Positions 16,679 through 22,850 of a stretch of DNA of 23,351 nt are shown one piece after another. Source of the DNA: a virus. Location of the stretch: positions 1 to 23,351 of the IMG/VR virus record IMGVR_UViG_3300014325_000043; one strand, written 5' to 3'. Numbering within the stretch: position 1 is the stretch's first letter; every line of letters starts with the position of its first letter. Made by a program: the position numbers and the translations under genes. Under the pieces are notes generated by a model that did no database searches, was not told the DNA's origin, and saw only the letters and a program-made list of their open reading frames with translations.

Positions 16679-18231
16679 CTGCTCATCCAGGTGCCCGCCC
16701 GCCGTTTGTTGCCGTCTGCATAGCGATCCCTGGCCGCGACATTCGGTATCCGCGGCCAAGGCAAATCCACATCGAAGATGCGCGCGATCACATCCAGCCC
16801 ATCGTCGTGCACCGGCACGGGCCACGCCATCAACTCTTCCTCGATCAGCACGTGGATCAGGTCCACCGTCTTGCCGTCATAGAGCGTGTACATCAGCCGA
16901 TGCGGCATATAGAACCGGCCGGCCGCGAATACCGGCATCAGGCGGTTGATGCGGTCGGGCTTGGAGAGCTGGCCGCCGAGCTCCAGGATCTCAAAGCGGT
17001 AGTTCTCATCAGCCTGGACCGACTGGATGTGATCGATGTCCGCATCCTTGCCGTACTTCTCGTAGCCCACCTTCAGCGGCTTGTCCCATTTCTGGTGCAG
17101 TTCAATGAACTTGCGCGCGCGTTCCTTGAGACTCAACCGGTCCCGCACGAAATCGAGCAGGTAGTAGTTCTCATCCGGCCCCTGGCCGATCACCGCCATG
17201 GTGGTGTAGTCGGACGATTTCTTTTTCGAGTTGGCCGGGTCACACAGGAGCGCGAGATTCATCCCGCGCCAGTTCTTCACCTCGTCGTAGTAGCGGATCC
17301 AGCCGCGCTCGAAGGACTGCTTGCTGTCGACTGTGGGATTCTGGAGCAGCTGCGCGCTAGCCACGTAGGGCCCCATGTCGCGCGCCTTCTTGGCGAACTG
17401 CTCGCGCGTGAGATACACCGGCTCGCCCGTAAGCGTCCCATCGTGCGTGGCGGGGCGGATGCGCGGCTTCACCGCGCCGCGCTCGAGCATCGTGCGATAG
17501 GTGTCGGCATGGTGATAGCGCGTGCCAATCACCCTCAATCGGGTATCTGTCGTGCCGAGATTCAGATGCAATGACCATGCGTCGGTGGTCTTCAGGATCA
17601 TGTCGGGCGAGCCGACGCTGCCCAACGTGACGATGTCATCGTCCACCAGCACGTCGAAGTGCTTGGCGGTGGGCTGGCCGTCCACGACGCCCCACGCCTC
17701 CACCGTCGCTTCCTTGGGGTTGGTCCTGCGTTTGACGACCAATCCATCATCCTGGCTCCAGGTCGGCGCCTCGCGCTCGGCGTTGCCCCACAGGATGTCC
17801 GGAAACAGGAGCTTGAGATCGTCGTTGGATTCGAGCTCGTGCTTGATCTGACGCAGGAACGACTTCGCGATGGGCCGCGTGTGGCTGAAGATCCCGAATG
17901 TGGGCTCGCGACCGCCCCAGTGGGGAAGCGGATCCTCGCCATGGGATGCGAGGATGTCCTGTAGCGTTTTACCGAAGGTGATGACGGTCGACTTGCGATG
18001 GTCACGGCCCCACAGGTCGAGATAGCCGTCCGGTTCATTCTGGACTTCCCGTATCCGCGCCAAAAGCCACGGGTGCTCCATGTCCGAGCGTCCCAGTACA
18101 TACCGGAGCAGGTAATACAGGTCCGTTCGGATCAGCCGGCGGGTTTGTTCCAGGCGATCCAATGGCGAGAGCTCGAGCAAGCAGGTCGCTAGCTCGTTGT
18201 AGTGATGCCTCACTAGCCGTATGTCGGACAT
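16675..18231 (-). CDS. terminase large subunit
   Basis: The 518-residue packaging motor has an N-terminal ATPase (a Walker A-like WGRDHRKST at 74-82 and Walker B FDVLVDDD at 192-199) and a C-terminal RNase H-like nuclease with acidic residues at D331 (CDPA), E391 (VGYEKYG) and near D480 (PVHDDGLD). It cuts and pumps DNA into the prohead. The start at 18231 is chosen because TDLYYLLRYVLG, which is conserved-looking in this family, lies ahead of the next ATG (18081). As a result it overlaps the small subunit by 197 bases in another frame. Confidence 0.9.
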   Translation of the reverse strand: MSDIRLVRHHYNELATCLLELSPLDRLEQTRRLIRTDLYYLLRYVLGRSDMEHPWLLARIREVQNEPDGYLDLWGRDHRKSTVITFGKTLQDILASHGEDPLPHWGGREPTFGIFSHTRPIAKSFLRQIKHELESNDDLKLLFPDILWGNAEREAPTWSQDDGLVVKRRTNPKEATVEAWGVVDGQPTAKHFDVLVDDDIVTLGSVGSPDMILKTTDAWSLHLNLGTTDTRLRVIGTRYHHADTYRTMLERGAVKPRIRPATHDGTLTGEPVYLTREQFAKKARDMGPYVASAQLLQNPTVDSKQSFERGWIRYYDEVKNWRGMNLALLCDPANSKKKSSDYTTMAVIGQGPDENYYLLDFVRDRLSLKERARKFIELHQKWDKPLKVGYEKYGKDADIDHIQSVQADENYRFEILELGGQLSKPDRINRLMPVFAAGRFYMPHRLMYTLYDGKTVDLIHVLIEEELMAWPVPVHDDGLDVIARIFDVDLPWPRIPNVAARDRYADGNKRRAGTWMSR

Positions 18232-18469
18232 CCATCACAGCCTTGAGCGGACCGCCATCCTTACCGGTGATCTGCAGCGGAAGCAGCTTGCCCAGCAGTT
18301 GCGCAAATACTTCAGGCCGCTTGCGACCGACGCGAACCAGGTATTGCTCCCCTCCGAGAGTGACGAAGGCGTTCTCAATCGCCGCCTTGACCTCGCGAGT
18401 GAGTTTGTTCTGAACGCCCTTCTTGCGCCCCCCAGGTCGCTGGCCTTTCTTGGCGGGATGCAGCGCCAT
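18035..18469 (-). CDS. terminase small subunit-like protein
   Basis: The 144-residue protein is basic at the N-terminus with the GGRKKGVQNKLTREVKAAIE motif and then AFVTLGGEQYLVRVG and FAQLLGKLLPLQITGKDGGP. I associate this pattern with small terminase-like DNA-binding proteins encoded next to the large subunit. Residues 1-85 look well formed. The last 50 or so (PGTNPPADPNGPVLPAP onwards) are low-complexity and overlap the large subunit's start region. It would recognise the packaging site on phage DNA. The start ATG follows a double stop (TAA TAG) of the previous gene. Confidence 0.7.
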   Translation of the reverse strand: MALHPAKKGQRPGGRKKGVQNKLTREVKAAIENAFVTLGGEQYLVRVGRKRPEVFAQLLGKLLPLQITGKDGGPLKAVMDVRHTASEASLQRASDLLARALAIGSPGTNPPADPNGPVLPAPVCTGTLGHGAPVAFGADTGSPE

Positions 18470-18472
18470 CTA

Positions 18473-18685
18473 TTAATCACCTACTTTTTGCTCGGGAGTT
18501 TGTGCAACAGTCGTGCGCCTCGCCCGCGCACGTAACAATGCCTGTCGCAGAGTGGAACGTGAAATACTGTAATGCGCGCACAACGTTTTATCTGTAAGCA
18601 TTTTGCGCGCCTCTTTCTTGGCCAGGAGGTCATCCTCAGCCGCCTCGGAGAGGCGATAGTGATATGCGCGCGTGCGATTGCTCAT
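18473..18685 (-). CDS. small HTH protein
   Basis: The 70-residue protein has a helix-turn-helix-like segment, TLCAHYSISRSTLRQALLRA (about 34-53), after an acidic helix (SEAAEDDLLAKKEARKML) and a basic N-terminus. It could bind DNA, perhaps helping recognition of the packaging site or regulating late genes. Its place just before the terminase genes supports the first idea, by analogy only. The start ATG lies 1 base after the stop of the cysteine-rich micro-ORF. Confidence 0.65.
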   Translation of the reverse strand: MSNRTRAYHYRLSEAAEDDLLAKKEARKMLTDKTLCAHYSISRSTLRQALLRARARRTTVAQTPEQKVGD

Positions 18686-18686
18686 C

Positions 18687-18752
18687 TCAACATCCGCAGT
18701 TCTTACAGGTCGTGCAGTTCTTGGGTAACCAGCGCCTTACCGCGCAGATCAC
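18687..18752 (-). CDS. candidate cysteine-rich micro-ORF (21 aa)
   Basis: A 21-codon frame starts at a GTG overlapping the upstream TGA as GTGA, the coupling pattern used elsewhere in this operon. It ends one base before the next ATG. The C-terminal part reads CTTCKNCGC, a C-x2-C-x2-C-x-C cluster, with an earlier Cys at residue 3, so five of 21 residues are cysteine. This could bind zinc or be a metallothionein-like tail. Its size makes chance quite possible. Confidence 0.4.
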   Translation of the reverse strand: MICAVRRWLPKNCTTCKNCGC

Positions 18753-19111
18753 CCAACAGTAAAACCCGTGGGAGCACTCGGCGTCGTGACCAGATCGGTC
18801 CAGGTCAGAATGGGCGTCTCGGGCGAGATGTTCGAGCCGAGTGAGTCCTTGAGCCCGATGTAGTACGTGGTGCCGGGAACGAGCGCGATCTTCAGATCCG
18901 CCTGCGCATCCACCGTGATGTGCTTGGAACCGTTCGCATTCGTCGTTGCCGCGGTGACATTGGCCGCGGGCACCGCATAGCTCTTGACCGGTGGGTTCAC
19001 CGTGTCCACGAAGGCCGTGAAGGTGAGAGAGGCGATCTGAGCGGCCGTGAGATTACCGACATTGCCGGCATCATCCGTTCCGGTCAGCGGGGTATCGAAA
19101 GCGATCTTCAT
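18749..19111 (-). CDS. small secreted-like or virion beta protein
   Basis: The 120-residue protein has few helices and many Thr, Val and Ala (SLTFTAFVDTVNPPVKSYAVPAANVTAATT, HITVDAQADLKIALVPGTTYYIGLKDSLG). It ends PSAPTGFTVG, the typical linker before a fibronectin type III or similar domain. It is probably a small beta-sandwich domain of a surface or virion protein, though none follows here. A GGAGA site 4 bases before the ATG at 19111 supports the short start; the frame runs further upstream without a good site. Function is unknown. Confidence 0.6.
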   Translation of the reverse strand: MKIAFDTPLTGTDDAGNVGNLTAAQIASLTFTAFVDTVNPPVKSYAVPAANVTAATTNANGSKHITVDAQADLKIALVPGTTYYIGLKDSLGSNISPETPILTWTDLVTTPSAPTGFTVG

Positions 19112-19119
19112 GGAATCTC

Positions 19120-19500
19120 CTACACAGGTTGGCGGAATAAACGGGGTTCGACGTGGTCGAGCAGCTCGCCGCGGATCTCGACGCGCCCCAGCTTGTGGCG
19201 CTTGTTGAGCTCGGTCCACGCGGAGTCGAAATCCGTTGCGATCGGGGTCATCGTCTCGATGAGGAATTCCTGCTGCTTCTCCTGGCGCGGATCAACACGG
19301 GCCTTCGGGTCTTTCTTGCCGTAGGGCGTTTTGATCTCGAGCGGCTGCCAGCAGTGATCGTGATGACGCGCGCACCAGAAGCGCAAGAGCAGGTCCACGG
19401 GCCGGCCGATCACCCACACGCCAATGCCAGCCGCGCGCAGGTCGCGGATCAACTCCGTCTGTACGCTGTCGGTCTTCGCGGCGTAGCGATGGATACTCAC
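19120..19500 (-). CDS. PD-(D/E)XK nuclease-like protein (VRR-NUC/Holliday-resolvase type)
   Basis: The 126-residue protein has the small nuclease layout: an N-terminal helix (DSVQTELIRDLRAAG), a strand with D36 (GRPVDLLL), then a core strand E55-x-K57 (WQPLEIKTP), followed by EKQQEFLIET (helix). This matches a single-domain endonuclease of the resolvase/VRR group that could process replicated or branched DNA. The GTG start overlaps the stop of the 52-residue gene (GTGA). Longer frames starting at 19665 overlap that gene and are rejected. Confidence 0.7.
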   Translation of the reverse strand: MSIHRYAAKTDSVQTELIRDLRAAGIGVWVIGRPVDLLLRFWCARHHDHCWQPLEIKTPYGKKDPKARVDPRQEKQQEFLIETMTPIATDFDSAWTELNKRHKLGRVEIRGELLDHVEPRLFRQPV

Positions 19501-19655
19501 CGGTAACGACGCCTCTCTCGTTGAGCCAGCAGCGAGCGAAACTCCTGAATCCCCGCGCGCATCTTCAACGTGCGCTCGTCCACTTCCTTGCGGGCCCACC
19601 ATTTGGCCCACAACTCGGGGGTGAAACGGACTCGCGGACAATAGTTCCAGCTCAC
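19497..19655 (-). CDS. 52-residue basic hypothetical protein
   Basis: A 52-codon frame joins helicase and nuclease genes. Its GTG overlaps the helicase stop (GTGA), and its TGA overlaps the nuclease GTG. The protein starts VSWNYCPRVRFTPELWAKWW, then continues with a basic helix KMRAGIQEFRSLLAQRERRRYR. It is tryptophan and arginine-rich, with no known domain. Fixation of the frame by overlapping starts and stops on both sides argues that it is real. Role unknown, possibly DNA-linked. Confidence 0.65.
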   Translation of the reverse strand: MSWNYCPRVRFTPELWAKWWARKEVDERTLKMRAGIQEFRSLLAQRERRRYR

Positions 19656-20557
19656 GCGTAGGCATCCTCTGGGAGATACCGGATAGGCTGATCGAACTTG
19701 GAGAACAACAACTGACGGGAATTCTTGTCGTAATGCAGCTTCATCGTGCCAATCCAGTTTACATCACCGCGCTGTTTCCAAACAGTCAACTCTGCATCAT
19801 GTTGCTCGTCGTGCTTGCGCTCCAGCGTTACGACGAGATCTGCTTGAGCCACAATGTCCTGAGCGCCTCGGATGTCATAGAGGTCCATTGGCGCGCGGGA
19901 ATTCGCTGTTTTTCTGGGATGTGCAACAAGATGCACGTGAGCGTTTGAGAGTCGGGCGAGTCTTCCAAGCATATTCCCCATTTCACGCTGTCCGTCGTAG
20001 TCGTCAGTGCGGAGGTCGAGACGCATGAGGGAATCGATGACGACATGACTGAGTCCATACCTCTCGCAAGCAAAACGGATGATGCCCATGAGCAGCGTGG
20101 GCTCAATCATCTCCGTGGAATCAAACACGAACAGTCGTTCGTCCCAGTCATCCAGACACCACTCTCGCTGAACCTTGGTGGGCGAGCGGACGCCCGTCGC
20201 GGTGCACATGAACTCACGCCACACATCGTCCGGGCCTTCCTCCAGGCTCACGAACAGTGCGCGATGGCGATTCTTCAGCGCATGCAACATCAGCTGGCGC
20301 AGGAACGCAGTCTTGCCGCTAAAGGTCGGGCCCGACCAGACCGTCACCTTGCCCGGCATGAACCGGACGTACTCGTTCGCACCTGCCCATGGCAGCGTCA
20401 GACCATCCGACAACGGCGGCCGGAATTGCTCGATCAGAGCCTGGGCGATCTGATGCCGAGGCGTAATGATTCGCGAGTCGCCCTGCTGCCTCCCGAGCTC
20501 CAGCAGCCAGTCGTGATCGTCGCGCGTCACGGCGAGTGTCGGACCCACTTCCCTCAC
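19652..20557 (-). CDS. RecA-type replicative helicase (DnaB/Twinkle-like)
   Basis: The 301-residue protein has a RecA-fold helicase core: Walker A GPTFSGKT (76-83), SLEEGPDD, Walker B HVVIDS (about 171-176) and an H-x-HLVAHPRK strand (207-216) with SRAPMDLYDIRGAQDI. It lacks any N-terminal primase or DnaB-type N-domain of useful size, so it is a stripped-down helicase for unwinding at the phage fork. The GTG start overlaps the upstream stop (GTGA) and is preceded by GGAGG. The gene follows the initiator and a TOPRIM-like small gene, an order like the two halves of T7 gp4. Confidence 0.85.
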   Translation of the reverse strand: MREVGPTLAVTRDDHDWLLELGRQQGDSRIITPRHQIAQALIEQFRPPLSDGLTLPWAGANEYVRFMPGKVTVWSGPTFSGKTAFLRQLMLHALKNRHRALFVSLEEGPDDVWREFMCTATGVRSPTKVQREWCLDDWDERLFVFDSTEMIEPTLLMGIIRFACERYGLSHVVIDSLMRLDLRTDDYDGQREMGNMLGRLARLSNAHVHLVAHPRKTANSRAPMDLYDIRGAQDIVAQADLVVTLERKHDEQHDAELTVWKQRGDVNWIGTMKLHYDKNSRQLLFSKFDQPIRYLPEDAYA

Positions 20558-20859
20558 AGCACCACCTCCGCGCCGCGGCCGCGGAAGTACGTCACGAATC
20601 GCCGCGGATTCGCGCTCGCCAGGAGCTGCGCGGCCGCCGCGCCCTCCTCCCCCTGATCTGCGATCAGGATCACCTCGAGCCCCGCCACGTACGGCACCTC
20701 AGCGGCAACCGGTAGCGGCAGCACGAAGTTACCCCCCGCTTCCAGGTTGGCCCGCTGGCGCCAGTCGTCCGTGACCCACACTGCGCCGGCGGGTTTCTGC
20801 CCTCGGCGCCGGAGGTGTCCGAGCGTGGACCAGCTAGGGGTTGATGCATTGAAGCCCAC
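20554..20859 (-). CDS. small protein resembling a degenerate TOPRIM domain
   Basis: The 101-residue protein has a GAVWVTDDWRQRANLEAGG segment and, after VAGLEVILIADQGEEG, a strand and helix (AAAAQLLAS). This order of strand, helix, strand with D-x-G resembles the TOPRIM fold of primases, but the expected catalytic E and DxD residues are replaced (VTDDW, ADQGEE). The GTG start at 20859 has an AGGGG site and overlaps the initiator's end by 26 bases; the frame from 20925 has no such site. I am unsure of the TOPRIM link. Confidence 0.55.
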   Translation of the reverse strand: MGFNASTPSWSTLGHLRRRGQKPAGAVWVTDDWRQRANLEAGGNFVLPLPVAAEVPYVAGLEVILIADQGEEGAAAAQLLASANPRRFVTYFRGRGAEVVL

Positions 20860-21553
20860 GCTTCCCCTCTGTCCGCGCCTTGCGCGCGTACTCACCCCGC
20901 TCCTTGCACCGCTGGATCCAGCCACGCCATACAGCCGCCCAATCGGAGCGCGGAGTCTTGAACTCCCAGTCGCGGAACTTCTGTGCCTCCGTCTCTGCGT
21001 CGACGTCTGGCAGAAGCGAGCGAGCGAGGTCTAAATCCGGGTTGAAGTCCCTCGGTACCCGAGAGGCGCGCTTTGCGCGCTTCGGTTTCCCCTCTCTCTC
21101 TGTATCTGTATCTGTATCTGTATGTGCGACATTCGCGACTTGCTGCGACTCGTCGCGACACTCCGCGACAGGTTGCGACGGCGCGCGACATGCTGCACGC
21201 TTAGCGGCGATCCGTTCTCGGTCCGCCTTTCGCTTATCCTCCGCGGTTACCAGTTCCAGATAGACGCGGTGGTTCACCAGGCGCCAGCCCCATGGACGAT
21301 GGTCGTCCAGCCGGACTATGCGACGCCCGTCATCGCCGGGCGTACGCGAGTAGGGATCGGGCTTTTCAAGCACTTCGATCCCCTGCTGGATTATCTCCAG
21401 CGGGATACTGGTGCGCGCGGCAATGGCCTGCGGGGTCATATCGACAACCCCGTCCGCGTCGCACAACACAATCATCTGCTGGAAGGCCACGATCGCCTGC
21501 CAGTGTCCGTAAAGCGTTCCGTCATACATCGAGGCAAAGATCTTCCCGTACAC
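20834..21553 (-). CDS. replication initiator / replisome organiser (lambda O-like role)
   Basis: The 239-residue protein has an N-terminal winged-helix part (about 1-105) with VYGKIFASMYDGTLYGHW, DGVVDMTPQAIAARTSI, KPDPYSRTPGDDGRRI and GWRLVNHRVYLEL. This pattern recurs in phage initiators located before a helicase. A variable linker (about 110-165) holds a TDTDTDTE repeat, and the C-terminal part (about 185-225) reads QKFRDWEFKTPRSDWAAVWRGW. It should bind the origin and load the helicase. The GTG start is one base after the previous stop. DNA inside the linker carries the 10-bp repeat array listed separately. Confidence 0.8.
   Translation of the reverse strand: MYGKIFASMYDGTLYGHWQAIVAFQQMIVLCDADGVVDMTPQAIAARTSIPLEIIQQGIEVLEKPDPYSRTPGDDGRRIVRLDDHRPWGWRLVNHRVYLELVTAEDKRKADRERIAAKRAACRAPSQPVAECRDESQQVANVAHTDTDTDTEREGKPKRAKRASRVPRDFNPDLDLARSLLPDVDAETEAQKFRDWEFKTPRSDWAAVWRGWIQRCKERGEYARKARTEGKRGLQCINP
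21101..21124 (+). repeat. TGTATC hexanucleotide repeat
   Basis: Three perfect TGTATC units and a fourth ending TATG occupy 24 bases, next to a CT run (21092-21101). On the coding strand this yields the alternating Thr-Asp stretch of the initiator's linker. A six-base unit preserves the frame when units are gained or lost. The T/A-richer, strand-asymmetric tract abuts the iteron array. Confidence 0.85.
21126..21189 (+). repeat. iteron-like array of GCGAC, candidate replication origin
   Basis: GCGAC occurs at 21126, 21135, 21145, 21155, 21165, 21175 and 21185. The first step is 9 bases and the others are exactly 10. A degenerate GCACG follows at 21195. The period of 10 is not a multiple of 3, so the encoded protein shows no repeat. 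The pattern therefore exists at DNA level, one copy per helical turn. Initiator genes that contain their own binding sites, as in lambda O, give the model for an origin here. Confidence 0.65.
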
Positions 21554-21554
21554 G

Positions 21555-21722
21555 TCAGCGCAGACCTCGCTCGATTTCCATCTTCAGAACCTGCTCGGGT
21601 GTCCTTGCAGAAATCAACTCTTTCATCCGTAGAGCCGCAATCCGCTTTGTGAGCGGGTCGCGCGCTTCTACCAGTTTCAGCCGGTAGCGTTCGATGGCGG
21701 CTTCGCGTTGCTCGTCGGTCAC
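21555..21722 (-). CDS. small charged helical protein
   Basis: The 55-residue protein starts at a GTG overlapping the upstream TGA (GTGA), reading VTDEQREAAIERYRLKLVEA and LTKRIAALRMKELISARTPEQVLKMEIERGLR. It is almost wholly helical and charged, with no family I recognise. The larger frame from 21794 overlaps the membrane protein gene and is rejected. It is the second gene of the leftward early operon, just before the initiator, and may be a regulatory or adaptor peptide. Confidence 0.55.
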   Translation of the reverse strand: MTDEQREAAIERYRLKLVEARDPLTKRIAALRMKELISARTPEQVLKMEIERGLR

Positions 21723-21892
21723 GATGCCAGCCACTTTGCGAGCAGGAGCACGCCGAGCCAGAAACCCGCGATGATCAACACGCATGCCGTCCACAACACC
21801 GGCACATCGATCTTCACCGGCTGATCCGGGAGCGCCATCACGGGCTTTGGCCGGTGGCGTCTGCGAAGATGCGGAAGCGTGACAGCGTTCAT
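21719..21892 (-). CDS. small membrane protein, one TM segment
   Basis: The 57-residue protein starts MNAVTLPHLRRRHRPK and has a basic N-terminus and one C-terminal hydrophobic segment (VLWTACVLIIAGFWLGVLLLA). An AGGTG site 5 bases before the ATG supports 21892 rather than the upstream ATG at 21916. It is the first gene of the long leftward operon. A basic tail plus one TM resembles small phage membrane factors, but no function can be named. Confidence 0.6.
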   Translation of the reverse strand: MNAVTLPHLRRRHRPKPVMALPDQPVKIDVPVLWTACVLIIAGFWLGVLLLAKWLAS

Positions 21893-21963
21893 AACATCAC
21901 CTGTGCGATGCGGCACGGTAAATGCTGGGATGAGGGGTTGGGCGTGTGACCTTGATCCGAGCC

Positions 21964-21993
21964 AAAAAAAGGCCGGACGGTTAAGCTCCGGCC
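21964..21993 (-). terminator. rho-independent terminator before the leftward operon
   Basis: On the minus strand a GGCCGGA/TCCGGCC stem of 7 bp (21971-21977 with 21987-21993) closes a 9-base loop and is followed by seven T residues. It would stop leftward transcripts from the Cro-like promoter before the long operon begins. There is no T-run on the plus strand, so it works in the leftward direction only. Confidence 0.8.
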
Positions 21994-22014
21994 AACTCTA
22001 GGGAGGTCAACGCA

Positions 22015-22242
22015 ATGAAAATCGCTATTTTCGCTGCAATCGGCAGTGTTGTTATGTTGTGCGGCTGTGTCAGTGAGAAAACCGCCCTGACGAATTCTGC
22101 AGGGCAGCAAGTCCACTGTGATAGCTGGGGATTCGGCGTGATCGGAGCCCCCGTCGCCATGGCCTCGCACGCCGACTGCATGAAAAAGGCGCACGCGGCG
22201 GGATACACGGAGTTTCCGGTCGCTCAGCAGCCCGCGAAGTGA
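22015..22242 (+). CDS. small lipoprotein (moron-like)
   Basis: The 75-residue protein has a signal with a lipobox-like MLCGC (Cys at residue 18), and a mature part holding two more cysteines (HCDSWGFGVIGAP, HADCMKKAHAAGY). A strong site (AGGGAGGT) 7 bases before ATG supports the start. It is on the plus strand while its left neighbours run the other way, so it is an independently expressed unit, possibly active in the lysogen. A lipoprotein could alter the cell surface or block superinfection; this is not shown by the sequence. Confidence 0.75.
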   Translation: MKIAIFAAIGSVVMLCGCVSEKTALTNSAGQQVHCDSWGFGVIGAPVAMASHADCMKKAHAAGYTEFPVAQQPAK

Positions 22243-22245
22243 TGC

Positions 22246-22374
22246 ATGAGCACCTGGCAGTTCTGGGGGATTTTTGTCGTCCTCCTTGGCGTCGGTTGGG
22301 GACTGGACCACATCCATGAACGGCTGCGCGAGATCGCCAACCTGTTGCAGGACATCCGAGACAACAGGAAATAG
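22246..22374 (+). CDS. one-TM small peptide (42 aa)
   Basis: A 42-codon frame begins 3 bases after the lipoprotein stop. It starts MSTWQFWGIFVVLLGVGWGL, a TM segment at residues 5-20, followed by a charged amphipathic helix (HIHERLREIANLLQDIRDNRK). With no spacer between the two, it is probably co-translated with the lipoprotein. A TM peptide with a charged tail next to a lipoprotein is reminiscent of small envelope pairs (spanin or exclusion proteins), but no match is recognised. Confidence 0.65.
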   Translation: MSTWQFWGIFVVLLGVGWGLDHIHERLREIANLLQDIRDNRK

Positions 22375-22564
22375 CGCATAGGACGGCCGCAGAAAAGTTA
22401 GGAGTTCTATCGGAACCTGAATGCCACCCCGGTGGAACTGAACGGGCGATAAACGTGCATCAAGCTGTGACGTAAGTCTCACCTGCTCCTTGGGTAGGAC
22501 TGTTGTCTCCCCTTCGAGACAGGCGCAACCTTGGTCGCGTTGCGCAAAATGGAAGGGGGGCAGG
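22375..22564. other. convergent spacer
   Basis: The gap between the plus-strand pair and the leftward HTH gene holds the tandem hairpins listed separately and a CCACC/GGTGG palindrome near 22427-22438. I see no gene with a good start. Confidence 0.4.
22504..22545 (-). ncRNA. two tandem hairpins, put-like
   Basis: Read leftward, a GCGCAAC/GTTGCGC stem of 7 bp with a 9-base loop (22523-22545) is followed after one base (22522) by a TGTCTC/GAGACA stem of 6 bp with a 6-base loop (22504-22521). Neither has a T-run. Two stem-loops separated by one unpaired base is the layout of the put antitermination RNA of phage HK022. The regulatory role is inference. Confidence 0.35.
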
Positions 22565-22837
22565 TTATGCACGGCTTGACTCGTTTTCGGATACGACAAC
22601 CTGCCGGGCCGTTCCGCGAGGCTTATTCAGCTTGTTCAGCTGACCCTCAGACAGTCGGTGTCCTTTGCGCTTTACTGCGGCGATCACCGCGTCCCAGGAT
22701 TCCGGGGGAATCCTTTTGCGCTGCGACCACTTGGCGCAGGTCTGCCACTCGACCCCCACATCACGCGCCATCTCGACCTGCGTGGGCCAGAGGCCGAAGA
22801 TTTGTTCAATCGACGATAAGTTCAAACGCGGTGGCAT
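22565..22837 (-). CDS. Cro-like HTH regulator
   Basis: The 90-residue protein has a helix-turn-helix near residues 18-40 (WPTQVEMARDVGVEWQTCAK) followed by WSQRKRIPPESWDAVIAAVKRKG, a combination common in phage Cro or Cox-type regulators. A polar tail follows. It diverges from the repressor gene, separated by 89 bases with an operator over its promoter. It is the probable first gene of the leftward early transcript and would oppose the repressor. Confidence 0.65.
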   Translation of the reverse strand: MPPRLNLSSIEQIFGLWPTQVEMARDVGVEWQTCAKWSQRKRIPPESWDAVIAAVKRKGHRLSEGQLNKLNKPRGTARQVVVSENESSRA

Positions 22838-22850
22838 ATCCCGATTTAAT

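Noticed and set aside
15668-16723. 351-residue plus-strand frame opposite the portal gene
   Set aside because: It is antisense to a well-recognised portal gene. Long antisense frames arise from GC-rich codon bias, and it shows no family or start site.
16639-17574. 311-residue plus-strand frame opposite the terminase
   Set aside because: Shadow of the terminase frame with no protein-like domain; same codon-bias effect.
21061-21190. CRISPR array or coding repeat as explanation for the repeats
   Set aside because: Units are only 5-10 bases with no spacer structure, and the 10-bp period is not a multiple of the codon length.
21889-22599. 236-residue minus-strand frame
   Set aside because: It covers the lipoprotein, the TM peptide, the terminator and the hairpins, and has no recognisable domain. 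The plus-strand genes have better sites.
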